In this document: one piece after another, positions 26,521 to 36,249 of the stretch
How the letters are laid out: each line of letters begins with the position of its first letter
Numbering within the stretch: position 1 is the stretch's first letter
From: Bacteroidota bacterium
Lineage (GTDB): Bacteria; Bacteroidota; Bacteroidia; B-17B0; Aurantibacillaceae
Direction: 5' to 3'
Length of the DNA stretch: 64,000 bases
NCBI GenBank assembly: GCA_025363015.1
Contig: JANYEQ010000035.1
Span: 25,579 to 89,578, forward strand
Translations under genes and position numbers: made by a program
Notes under the pieces: model-generated
What the model saw: only the letters and a program-made list of their open reading frames with translations
Database searches by the model: none
What the model was told of the DNA's origin: nothing

Positions 26521-27963
26521 CTATAGGTTTTGATAATATTTTAAGTAGTTGCTTCGCCAAGTTTTGTTGGCTAGGGCATTGTATTTTTCTAATAAGGGAA
26601 AATTATCGGTATTAATTAATTGGCAGGGCATGGGGTTTTGGTTATTAAGGGTATAGTTTAAAGGCTTTATGGTTTGTAAGGTGGCTACAAAAATAATATT
26701 GCGGTAATTTGGATTGGCGGAAAGTGCTGTTAATTGTACATTAAACCCTGCTTTTTGTAAGGTGTTTTTTAATATGGTAGTGCCTATGCCTATAGTGCCG
26801 TTAACATAGCCATGCCAATTAATTAAAAAAAGGGCATTAGGGTTTAAATTGTTTTTTAATTGCTTAAGGCTTTGTAGGGTTAGCAAGTGGCTGGGTTGTT
26901 CTTCGGCTTTAAACACATCTACCAACACTATAGAGTACTTTTTTGTGCAATGGTTTAAAAAATAACGGGCATCGGCACAAATAGTATTTACGCTTGGGTT
27001 TAAATAAAAATATTTTTTAGCTACGGTAATAATTCGGTCATCAAATTCAACGCCATCAACAGCGTAGTTTTTTGCACACAATACATTTGCGGTTAAACCC
27101 CCGCCCAAACCTAATACTAAAGCGGGTTGTGTATTTTTTGAAGGAGGAATTAAACTATCTAACAAGCTTACATAGCTTGAAACCGATTGTTTTGTGCTGC
27201 AATTCATTTCGGTTTGTACAATATTATTTATGGTTAATAGTGTAACAGAATCGGTATTTTGCCCTACAATGGTTTTTACTTGTAAATGCCCTAAAATACT
27301 ATCGGCACTGTAGGTAATGGCATTATTTTTAAAGGTAAATTGTAAGTTTAAGTACATTAAACCTGCAAATAATATTAGTTGCGTGGGTTTAAAGGGTTTA
27401 AAAACAAATAGGGTAATGGCAAACAGTAAAATGGCAAATACCATTAAACACATATTTAAACCAAGAGTAGGTATTACATAAAAGCCGCATAAAAAAGTGG
27501 CAAAAATGCCACCTGCTGTACTAATGGCGTATACTGTGCCACTTGCTTTACCGGCAGATGTGGTGGCTTTTGTTTGTAATAAAATAAATAGGGGTGAGGT
27601 GGCGCCTAAAAAAAACACTGGTAAAAACAATAAGGTTAAGGTGCTAATAACTACACCCATTAAAAATGGCAAGTACGAAATACGTGGTATAACATAGTAG
27701 CTTAATACTGGCATTAGTACTACAAATAAAGCGGCTAAATATAAAATTTGTGCTAATTTTTTTTGAGGGTGTTTGGTTTTATCGCTTAACCAACCACCAT
27801 AAAAATAGCCACTGGCCAAAGCCCCCAAGGTAATACCCATTACCGATGCCCAAACATATAAACTACTGCCAAAAATAGGCGCCAATAATTTAGCACCACA
27901 CAATTCGGCAGCCATTACAACTGCCCCCTCAATAAAACTTAGTATTAATAATTTTTTTTGCAT
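26521..27963 (-). CDS. Membrane-fused spermidine synthase-like protein (fused MFS/spermidine synthase)
   Basis: Multiple N-terminal TM helices, then VLGLGGGLTANVLCAKNYAVDGVEFDDRIITVAKKYF methyltransferase-like motifs. Confidence 0.82.
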   Translation of the reverse strand: MQKKLLILSFIEGAVVMAAELCGAKLLAPIFGSSLYVWASVMGITLGALASGYFYGGWLSDKTKHPQKKLAQILYLAALFVVLMPVLSYYVIPRISYLPFLMGVVISTLTLLFLPVFFLGATSPLFILLQTKATTSAGKASGTVYAISTAGGIFATFLCGFYVIPTLGLNMCLMVFAILLFAITLFVFKPFKPTQLILFAGLMYLNLQFTFKNNAITYSADSILGHLQVKTIVGQNTDSVTLLTINNIVQTEMNCSTKQSVSSYVSLLDSLIPPSKNTQPALVLGLGGGLTANVLCAKNYAVDGVEFDDRIITVAKKYFYLNPSVNTICADARYFLNHCTKKYSIVLVDVFKAEEQPSHLLTLQSLKQLKNNLNPNALFLINWHGYVNGTIGIGTTILKNTLQKAGFNVQLTALSANPNYRNIIFVATLQTIKPLNYTLNNQNPMPCQLINTDNFPLLEKYNALANKTWRSNYLKYYQNL

Positions 27964-28205
27964 GTAATAAGATTTTAAAGTTAAAGCCTTTGTTTAACCA
28001 ATGCAAACCTTTTTTACAGTATATTACTACTACCGTATTTACTATGGCCCTAATTTTTTTGTTATTACTATAAGCCACTCTGTTTTTGGCATATACTTAT
28101 TTGTTTTGCCTTAGCATTTTTGTTTTTGTACAGGGTAACTCTTAAAGTTGGCTGTTACACGTTTGGAAACAACTTTCACAATCCGTTAAGATAATAAAAG
28201 AGTAA

Positions 28206-28985
28206 CTAACTCACCACTCCAATACCAATTAACAGGCCCATGCTTAGCATAAAAATACCTACTAACCATTTAAAAAAAGTGAGGCTTGTTTTTTTAAATA
28301 ATTTATTGCCCACAAAAGCTCCTAGCCATGCACAAACTACAGCTAGTATTACTACTACATAATTAGTTTGGTTTTGTTTTAAAACAGCAAAATTACTGTA
28401 AAGGCTCAAGCGCATTACATCTACCATACAGGCTACTGCCACGCCTGTAGCAATGTAGCTTTGCTTTGATAAGTTTATACGTAATAAAAAGGCACTACGT
28501 ATAGCGCCTTGGTGCCCACTAAAGCCACCAAAAAAACCACTTAATACGCCACCCAAGGGCAAGTATTTTTGATGAAAGGTAATGGCAGATAATTTTTTAG
28601 ATAATTCGATAATAGAAAATAAAATAATTACAAAGCCTACTATTATACCCTGCCAAGTAATATTAAAATGGGTATAACAACAGTTGTAATTTGCTATTTG
28701 TAAATTAATGCCGCCCAATTTTTTTAATAAATACGCACCAAAAAAAGCAGCAAGGGTGGAGGGTAAACCGAATTTTAAAACCAATGGCCAATTTATAAAT
28801 TTATATACCAAGCCTAATTTAAATACATTGTTTAATAAATGCACACAAGCCGTTAAACCAATAGCAATGGGCAAGGGGTAATACATAGCAAAAACGGGTA
28901 GTAAAATAGTACCCAAACCAAAGCCCGAAAAAAAAGTTAAAAACGAGGCTATTAAAGCGGTAAGGGGTATTAAAACATAAATCAT
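28206..28985 (-). CDS. TauE/SafE family anion exporter/permease
   Basis: Polytopic ~260-aa protein; PLGGVLSGFFGGFSGHQGAIRSAFLLR motif. Confidence 0.85.
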   Translation of the reverse strand: MIYVLIPLTALIASFLTFFSGFGLGTILLPVFAMYYPLPIAIGLTACVHLLNNVFKLGLVYKFINWPLVLKFGLPSTLAAFFGAYLLKKLGGINLQIANYNCCYTHFNITWQGIIVGFVIILFSIIELSKKLSAITFHQKYLPLGGVLSGFFGGFSGHQGAIRSAFLLRINLSKQSYIATGVAVACMVDVMRLSLYSNFAVLKQNQTNYVVVILAVVCAWLGAFVGNKLFKKTSLTFFKWLVGIFMLSMGLLIGIGVVS

Positions 28986-28992
28986 AATTAGG

Positions 28993-29835
28993 TTACGAGT
29001 GGTATTCTATTAAACCTTCGATAGGTGATTGTATTATTTTACCCATTTCAAAACCATTATCCAAAGCTACTTTGGCAATTAAATCTTTATAATAATAGCC
29101 TATTGAACCCACGGTGCTTACTTTATAATTTGTAGCATTGGTATATTTAATTACCTGTTGTTTAAAAAACGAATCAAAACAATTGTATAGTAATTGTTGT
29201 ATAAAAGCATGTTGTTTGTGCTGTTCTACAAACAAACTAATGGTAGCTAAATACTTGCTGGGCATTGGATTTTTGTAAACATTGTTTAAAATTTCTTCGC
29301 GGTTAAAACCTTGTTTTTGAAAAGCCGTTTTTAAATCCGTTGGCAAATTATCATCAAAATAATGCTGTATAAAAAACTTACCTATTTGTGCACCGCTTCC
29401 GTGGTCGCCCCACAAATACCCCACCGATGGCACGTTTTCTATAATGTGTTTGCCGTTGTATAAACAGCTGTTACTACCTGTGCCTAAAATGCAGGCAATG
29501 CCCCATTCTTTTTTACACAAAGCACGTGCGGCAGCTAATAAATCGTGCGATACATTTATTTTTGGAATGTTTAAAGTATTGGTTAAGGTATGTTCTAATA
29601 ACGAGCAATTATCAAACGTTGAGCAGCCTGCGCCATAGTAATGCAAGGTAGTAATGTGGTTTAAGTACTCGGCTAAATAAGGCTTTAGGTTATTGGTAAT
29701 TTCTAAACTAATTTGGTCTTTACTTTGAAAATAGGGGTTAAACCCAATTGTTTTTATGTGTTTAATAACTTTACTGTTTTGCAACAATACCCAATCTGTT
29801 TTGGTTGACCCACTATCGGCAATTAAAATGTACAT
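28993..29835 (-). CDS. BadF/BadG/BcrA/BcrD-type ATPase / N-acetylglucosamine kinase-like
   Basis: MYILIADSGSTKTDWVLL, ACILGTGSNSCLYNG, GYLWGDHGSGAQIGKFF. Confidence 0.87.
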   Translation of the reverse strand: MYILIADSGSTKTDWVLLQNSKVIKHIKTIGFNPYFQSKDQISLEITNNLKPYLAEYLNHITTLHYYGAGCSTFDNCSLLEHTLTNTLNIPKINVSHDLLAAARALCKKEWGIACILGTGSNSCLYNGKHIIENVPSVGYLWGDHGSGAQIGKFFIQHYFDDNLPTDLKTAFQKQGFNREEILNNVYKNPMPSKYLATISLFVEQHKQHAFIQQLLYNCFDSFFKQQVIKYTNATNYKVSTVGSIGYYYKDLIAKVALDNGFEMGKIIQSPIEGLIEYHS

Positions 29836-30102
29836 TGTTTTTTTAAGGTATAAAGTTCTTAAAATTAAAAAATATTATGGTATTAATTATAATTAATACT
29901 AACAGGTATTATTTATTGAGGTTAATTTTTAAAAACACGTAGGTACATAGGACTTTTTTAATAGTATAGATATGGAGCTTGATATAGCAAACTAAAGTAT
30001 AGCTTCAGTTCTTTGAATATATTTACCATTATATTATTTTTAGAAGAAAACTATGTTTTTATGTGGTTTGTTTTTTTATAGCCTAAGGAGTGTAGGTTTT
30101 AC

Positions 30103-31383
30103 ATGACGTTCTTCACATTACATCGCTTAAAACTATTACAAAAACTTAAAAATAGTATAAGCAATAGGCATAACTTAGCTTTTGTGCTAAATAAAACAAC
30201 ATCGTTATTTAAAAAAATAGTGTTTTTTAGTCTGCTGATAACAGTAGTACTAATTACATTTTCGTCGTTTTTTATTATTGCCGAAAATTTACAAATTAAA
30301 ATATATACTAATTTAAAATTAAACGCGTTGCAGGTTAATGCTAATGCGGGCAGTTATAAAGTTATGGCCGATGGTAGCTTAATTACCGAAACCACAGGCG
30401 AAAGCATTTTTAAATTTAATCTAAAAGGCGATAGTATTGAACTAAAACAAAACGAAAAATTTATTGGTACTTTTAAATACATAAAATTTACGGGCGATGA
30501 CCTTTGCGAATTAAAAGTTAAGCTTATTAACCCTGATAGAAAAGCACGCATCTATCAAAACAATTTAAGCTTTGGGGTAAGCGATGGCTATATTCGCATA
30601 TTGAACGAAGTTATTTTAGATAATTACATTGCTGGCGTTACCGAAGCGGAAGCGGGAAGCAAATCCACCCTTGAGTTTTATAAAGTACAAGCTATTTTAG
30701 CCCGCACCTTTGCCTTAGCGCATATAAACAAACACGTTACCGAAGGCTTTAGTTTGTGTGACCAAGTGCACTGCCAAGCTTATTATGGCAAACCTAAAGA
30801 TTTTAGTATTTATACGGCTATTGAAGATACAAAAGGTAAAGTAGTGGTAGATGAAAATTTAAACCTAATAATAGCAGCTTTTCACAGCAACAGCGGTGGG
30901 CAAACTGCTAATAGCGAAGATGTGTGGGGAGCCAAAACCACTTATTTACGAAGTGTAAACGATAGTTTTAGCATTAAAATGCCTAACAGTAAATGGGAAC
31001 GCAAAATGCTTATAGATGATTGGCTTAAGTATTTAAAAATAAAGCATAATTATCCAATAGAAAATGATGAAGCAAAAAATGCCGCTATTAATTTTAAACA
31101 AGACCAAAGAAAATACTTTTTAGAATGCAACTCAAGCAAAGTACCTTTAAAAAATGTGAGATTAGATTTACAATTAAAATCTACTTACTTTTCTATTAGC
31201 CAATTAACGAAAGACACCATTGTTTTTAAAGGTCGCGGCTTTGGGCATGGTTTAGGTATGTGCCAAGAAGGGGCCATGCGCATGAGTAAATTAGGATATA
31301 AATATCCCGAAATTATAAGTTTTTATTATCGTAATATTCAAATAATTGATTTACGGAAATTAAGTTTTTTTAAAGACGAGTAA
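30103..31383 (+). CDS. SpoIID/LytB domain protein
   Basis: NYIAGVTEAEAGSKSTLEFYKVQAILARTFAL, HSNSGGQTANSEDVWG, GRGFGHGLGMCQEGAMRMSKLGY. Confidence 0.9.
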   Translation: MTFFTLHRLKLLQKLKNSISNRHNLAFVLNKTTSLFKKIVFFSLLITVVLITFSSFFIIAENLQIKIYTNLKLNALQVNANAGSYKVMADGSLITETTGESIFKFNLKGDSIELKQNEKFIGTFKYIKFTGDDLCELKVKLINPDRKARIYQNNLSFGVSDGYIRILNEVILDNYIAGVTEAEAGSKSTLEFYKVQAILARTFALAHINKHVTEGFSLCDQVHCQAYYGKPKDFSIYTAIEDTKGKVVVDENLNLIIAAFHSNSGGQTANSEDVWGAKTTYLRSVNDSFSIKMPNSKWERKMLIDDWLKYLKIKHNYPIENDEAKNAAINFKQDQRKYFLECNSSKVPLKNVRLDLQLKSTYFSISQLTKDTIVFKGRGFGHGLGMCQEGAMRMSKLGYKYPEIISFYYRNIQIIDLRKLSFFKDE

Positions 31384-31390
31384 TCATTCG

Positions 31391-32347
31391 TTAAAACTTA
31401 TACCCAAACCCTATGGCAATGGTTGTTAATAATTGCACCCGTGGCCCATTAATATCGTTGGGGTTAGTGTACAGGCCATCTTTATTCCAATCGCGTTTAA
31501 TAATAATATCATCATCGTATATCATTTGCGAAATAAAATTAGCAGTAAAATATTTATTTATTTTAAAAGTAAGTAGGTTGTTAAACACCACATCTATATT
31601 TTGTGGGTTGTGTGCATAATTAGAAAATAAATCTAAGTACGAATCTAAATTTACATTTTTAAATATATCTTTTTTAAACTTTAAAATTATTCGTCCTCCA
31701 AACTCATAACGTATTTTTTTACCATGTGTAATAATAGTATCGCCCGCTGTATTAGTAGTTGCTTTTTGCACCCCATACGCTCCTGCATCAGCCAAATATT
31801 GGCGGTTTACAATAGTAATTTTACCAGCAATTGGCGCAAATGTTGCCGAAAAATAATTAGTAGGTTTATAATCTAAACCTATAGCTAATTGAATATAGGC
31901 TGGCGACATAAAATCGGCAGTAGCTGGGCCCGAAATGGTATCGCTTACATAATTATAGCCGGGCGAAAATTGCGTTCTAAAATCGCCTTGCCCAACATAA
32001 AACCAGTACTTACTAAAGGCATCAATATTATATTTACTAAGGGCAAATAATTGGTCAATGTTTTTACGAAACAATTTAGCATCGCCAGGTTTAATAACGC
32101 CATACTGCGCATCTATTTTACTTAACCACGAGTGTTTACCTCTTGTATAAACCGCTTCAGCATTTAAAATAGTATTAAGAGCCACATTATTTTGCCCACC
32201 ACCTTGCCAATTACTGAGCGCTGTTTGGCTTGCATTAACACCAAAAAAACCCGATTTTTTCCAATAACTCGTGTCTTTTTTAGCAGATTGCTGAGCAATA
32301 ACCGTAATTGTAAGTAATAATAAAGTGACGCTTATTAGTTTTCTCAT
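31391..32347 (-). CDS. DUF3078 domain-containing outer membrane-like protein
   Basis: YWKKSGFFGVNASQTALSNWQGGGQNNVALNTILNAEA plus beta-rich C-terminus ending in F. Confidence 0.82.
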   Translation of the reverse strand: MRKLISVTLLLLTITVIAQQSAKKDTSYWKKSGFFGVNASQTALSNWQGGGQNNVALNTILNAEAVYTRGKHSWLSKIDAQYGVIKPGDAKLFRKNIDQLFALSKYNIDAFSKYWFYVGQGDFRTQFSPGYNYVSDTISGPATADFMSPAYIQLAIGLDYKPTNYFSATFAPIAGKITIVNRQYLADAGAYGVQKATTNTAGDTIITHGKKIRYEFGGRIILKFKKDIFKNVNLDSYLDLFSNYAHNPQNIDVVFNNLLTFKINKYFTANFISQMIYDDDIIIKRDWNKDGLYTNPNDINGPRVQLLTTIAIGFGYKF

Positions 32348-32436
32348 GGGTAAATTTTAATTTATATTTTTACGAAGCGCAAAAATATAAATTAAAATCG
32401 ATTACCAACCCATAAATAGGTAAAAAGTAAATGACA

Positions 32437-34512
32437 TTACTTTTTATAACTACCAATGCCTTTGGCCAACCAATCTGCAAAAATGGCTTCATCTAACTCG
32501 GTACCTTTAGTGCCATTGCTTATGGTTTTTTCAGCAGCATCTATTATCACATATTGTGGTTGCGAACTACTGTTGTATTTTGTAGTTTGCATATAGCCCC
32601 ATTTTTCACCATAGGTTTCAAGAGTACGTTGTTTGCCAAACCAAAACACTTCTTTTTGTTCGGCTTTAGGTAAATCTACTTTACTATCCACATATAACGA
32701 AACAATAACCACATCGTTTTTTAAATATTTTAAAACAGTGGGTTTGCTCCAAATATTATTTTCCATTAAACGGCAATTAACGCAAGCATTGCCTGTAAAA
32801 TCAACAAACAAAGGCTTATTTACAAGTTTAGAATATTTTAACGCATTATCATAATCGTCTTTAAACAGCATTAATCCCTCGGGGCCAACAACGCGTAAGG
32901 CTTCTAACTTACCTTCTTCAGTATTTGAATTAGAGGCAGTAGTTGTTCCTTCAGTACCATGCCCACCAAAGCCACTTGGCGATTCAGAATAATGGTGAGG
33001 AGGAGGAAACGAGGCTATTAAACGTAAAGGTGCGCCCCAAAGCCCTGGTATTAAATAAATAGTAAAGCTTAACGATATAGTGGCAAATAAAATTCTACCC
33101 ACCGATAAATGCGATGGTGGATCATCGTGCGAGGTGCGAAATGTACCTAATAAATATAACGAGAGCATGGCAAAAATACCAATCCATAAAGCAATAAATA
33201 CCTCACGTTTTATAAAGCCCCAATTATTAACATTATCGGCATTGGCTAAAAATTTAATAGCTAAAGCTAATTCAATAAACGCTATTACTACTTTAAAAGT
33301 AGTCATCCATCCACCCGATTTTGGTAGGTTTTTTAACCAGGATGGGAAAAATGCAAACAACATAAATGGTAGGGCAATACCTGTACCAAAGCCTGTAAAA
33401 CCTACAATAGGGCATAAATAACCTTCGCCCTTTGCCACTGCCGTGATTAAACCTCCCATAAAGCCAGCGGTACACGAAAAGCTAACCACCACTAAGGTTG
33501 CCGCCATAAAAAATAATCCCATAATGCCCCCTTTATCAGCTTTGGCATCTAATTTATTAGCAAATGCACTTGGTAAAGTAATTTCAAACAAACCAAAAAA
33601 CGATAAAGCAAAAACAACAAATAGTAAAAAGAAAAAGATATTTAAACCTGTATTAGTGGCAATATTACTAAGCGCAGTGGGGCCAAATATAACGGTAATA
33701 CCCATGGTTAAAATATCAAAAATTAAAATAATAAATAAACCATACAGCACAGCATTTCTTATGCCTTTGGCCCTGCTGCCGCTTTGTTTTAAAAAGAAAG
33801 AAACCGTTAACGGAATTAAACTGTAAATACACGGCATTAATACTGCACCAAAACCAGCAATTAATCCTATTAGTAAAGTATCCCAGGGGTTACACTCACT
33901 TTTAGTTTCGGTAGGTGTTACATTTGATTCTGAAACCTGTGCTTGATTTACATTTTTACTCGTATCAACAGTCATGTTAGTGTTTGGTAAATTAGCAACG
34001 CTACTGGTATCTAGTGTTAAACTTTCAGTAGCTGCGGTACCAATATTAGTTGCGCAGGTATTAGAGCCTTGTAAATCAAATTGAAATTTATCGGGCGGCG
34101 GAAACACACATACCCCTTTACTACAGGTTTGAAACTCGTATTTACCCGTAATTTTAATGGCGCCTCCACTTAATAATTTTATACGTTGGGTAAAACTGCC
34201 TGTATGCTCGTGATAAATAGTAGTTAACTCTAAATCTTTATCAAAATCGGTTTTAGTTTTACTTTCTTTAACGGCGCCTATCAATTCGTAATCTTTACTT
34301 TTGGTAAATTTAAATACAGTGGGGTTGGGTGCGCCATCGCCTTCGGTTTTTTTAAGCGAGTATAAATGCCAGCCTTCTTTTACGGTAGCTTTAAAAATTA
34401 AATCATATTCACAATCAGATACTTTTTTAGTTTCAAATTGCCAAGTAACAGGCGTTTCTTGTGCTGATAGTTTTAAAACAAAAAGCAAAATTAGGAGGAA
34501 TAATTTTTTCAT
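32437..34512 (-). CDS. dsbD: Thiol:disulfide interchange protein DsbD family (ORF track start 34599)
   Basis: N-terminal DsbD-alpha-like domain, polytopic CcdA-like domain, C-terminal thioredoxin-like FVDFTGNACVNCRLMENNIW. Likely start MKKLFLLILL at 34512. Confidence 0.88.
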   Translation of the reverse strand: MKKLFLLILLFVLKLSAQETPVTWQFETKKVSDCEYDLIFKATVKEGWHLYSLKKTEGDGAPNPTVFKFTKSKDYELIGAVKESKTKTDFDKDLELTTIYHEHTGSFTQRIKLLSGGAIKITGKYEFQTCSKGVCVFPPPDKFQFDLQGSNTCATNIGTAATESLTLDTSSVANLPNTNMTVDTSKNVNQAQVSESNVTPTETKSECNPWDTLLIGLIAGFGAVLMPCIYSLIPLTVSFFLKQSGSRAKGIRNAVLYGLFIILIFDILTMGITVIFGPTALSNIATNTGLNIFFFLLFVVFALSFFGLFEITLPSAFANKLDAKADKGGIMGLFFMAATLVVVSFSCTAGFMGGLITAVAKGEGYLCPIVGFTGFGTGIALPFMLFAFFPSWLKNLPKSGGWMTTFKVVIAFIELALAIKFLANADNVNNWGFIKREVFIALWIGIFAMLSLYLLGTFRTSHDDPPSHLSVGRILFATISLSFTIYLIPGLWGAPLRLIASFPPPHHYSESPSGFGGHGTEGTTTASNSNTEEGKLEALRVVGPEGLMLFKDDYDNALKYSKLVNKPLFVDFTGNACVNCRLMENNIWSKPTVLKYLKNDVVIVSLYVDSKVDLPKAEQKEVFWFGKQRTLETYGEKWGYMQTTKYNSSSQPQYVIIDAAEKTISNGTKGTELDEAIFADWLAKGIGSYKK

Positions 34513-34683
34513 ATCTATTAATTTAATTTTAAAGGCGTTAGTATTAATTGCTAAAAATAATAATTCATTTATAATAAAATTGTAAAACAACTGACACAAT
34601 TACTAAACTTATGTTAAATAGTGTTGATTTACTGCTTAAATAGGGTATTAAATTATAATTCGTAATTTTAAAATTTAATTTTT

Positions 34684-36159
34684 ATGGAACATTACGACCT
34701 TATTGTAATTGGTGGTGGCCCAAGTGGATATGCTGGGGCTATGCGTGCTATTGATTTTGGAAAAAAAGTACTGTTAATTGAAAAAAATAAAATTGGTGGT
34801 GCAGGAATTTACAATGGTGTTTTAACATCTAAAACCCTTTGGGAGCAAGCCTTAAAAGCACAATCTATTAGAGACTTAATACCCAATTATACACCCTCTT
34901 TCGATTCTATTTCTAAAATTGTAAACGAAGCTGTTTTTGAACGCAAAACACAAGCCACCGTACATTTACAGTTACTTCAAAAGCAGAACAATCGCTTACT
35001 TTTTTACGAAAAAGGTACTGCCACTTTAAAAGATAAACATACCGTAGATATTAAAAAAGATGACGGTACCCAAAAAACAGTTAGTGCTAAATTTATATTA
35101 ATAGCCACCGGTAGTAGGCCACGCATACCCGCTAACATTACCGTAGATGAAAAAATAATTGTAACCAGCGATGGTATTAAAAACTTTACCCAATTTCCAA
35201 AAAGCATGGTAGTATTAGGTGCTGGGGTTATTGGTTGCGAGTTTGCCACTATTTTTTCGGGCTTTGGCACTACTAAAGTGAGTTTAATTGATAAAGCCGA
35301 TCGTATTTTACCCTTTGAAGACGAAGATGTAGCCAATGTTATTAAACATAATTTAGAAACAAACAATGCCCATGTGCATTCAGGTGCTTCGCTTAAACGC
35401 ATGGAGATTATTAATAATAAAGTAGAATACGAACTAGATTATAAAAATGGCACCTCACAAACCTTTACTGTTGATAAAGCCTTAATTTCTATAGGGCGTG
35501 TAGCAAATGTTGAAAATATTGGTTTACAAAATGCCGACGTTAAACTTAACGAACGCGGTTGTATTTGGGACGATGATACACAAACTAACATTAGTAATAT
35601 ATATGTTGCGGGAGACGTAACTACCGAGGTAGCGCTTGTAAACGTGGGCGAGCGCGAAGCCCGCCATGCTGTAGTGCGAATGTTTGGCCCTACTATTAAA
35701 CCTTTATCGTATAAAAACATTAGTACCATTATGTTTTTAAACCCCGAGGTAGCCGCCGTAGGTATGAGCGAGCAAGAGTGTGTAGCCAAAGGCATTGCAC
35801 ACAAAGTAGTAAAGTTAGATTTTACAACAAATGCCCGTGCCATTGCTATGCGTAAAACACAAGGTTTTTTTAAAATTATTGTTACCAACGATAATGGTAT
35901 GCGCATTTTAGGTATGCGTGTGGTAGGCGAACATGCCAGTAGTGCCATACAAGCCGTTGCCTATTTAATTTACACCAACCAAGGCATAAAAGAGTTGGCC
36001 GATATGATGCATCCACACCCCAGTATTATTGAGGGTGTACAAGAATGTTTACGCATGTTGTTGGGTAAATCTATATACAAACCTTATATTTTTAAAGATA
36101 GATTAAAATGCTATGTATGTGAAAATGGTGTATGCACAGCTATTGAAAGTTTAGTTTAA
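34684..36159 (+). CDS. Pyridine nucleotide-disulfide oxidoreductase homologue (dihydrolipoyl dehydrogenase/SthA-like) lacking the redox-active disulfide
   Basis: YDLIVIGGGPSGYAGAMRA FAD motif, VVLGAGVIGCEFATIF NAD motif, HPHPSIIEGVQE. The active-site position reads GGAGIYNGVLTSK instead of GGTCxxxGCxPSK. Confidence 0.85.
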   Translation: MEHYDLIVIGGGPSGYAGAMRAIDFGKKVLLIEKNKIGGAGIYNGVLTSKTLWEQALKAQSIRDLIPNYTPSFDSISKIVNEAVFERKTQATVHLQLLQKQNNRLLFYEKGTATLKDKHTVDIKKDDGTQKTVSAKFILIATGSRPRIPANITVDEKIIVTSDGIKNFTQFPKSMVVLGAGVIGCEFATIFSGFGTTKVSLIDKADRILPFEDEDVANVIKHNLETNNAHVHSGASLKRMEIINNKVEYELDYKNGTSQTFTVDKALISIGRVANVENIGLQNADVKLNERGCIWDDDTQTNISNIYVAGDVTTEVALVNVGEREARHAVVRMFGPTIKPLSYKNISTIMFLNPEVAAVGMSEQECVAKGIAHKVVKLDFTTNARAIAMRKTQGFFKIIVTNDNGMRILGMRVVGEHASSAIQAVAYLIYTNQGIKELADMMHPHPSIIEGVQECLRMLLGKSIYKPYIFKDRLKCYVCENGVCTAIESLV

Positions 36160-36249
36160 CACTTAATAAATGTAACATATTTTGTAAATTTTTATTATAA
36201 ATGCTAAGTAAAAAGTTGTAATTTTATTAAAATTTTTTAAGTAATTTTT

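Noticed and set aside
28140-28180. AAAGTTG...CAACTTT hairpin in the 27964-28205 intergenic region
   Set aside because: Only a 7-bp stem with a large loop and no T-run; not distinguishable from chance.
32633-33826. Several plus-strand ORFs (60-127 aa) antisense to dsbD, and similar shadow ORFs opposite argS, mntH, glmS, ffh and the PNDO gene
   Set aside because: They lie fully inside strongly supported genes on the opposite strand and have typical antisense composition.
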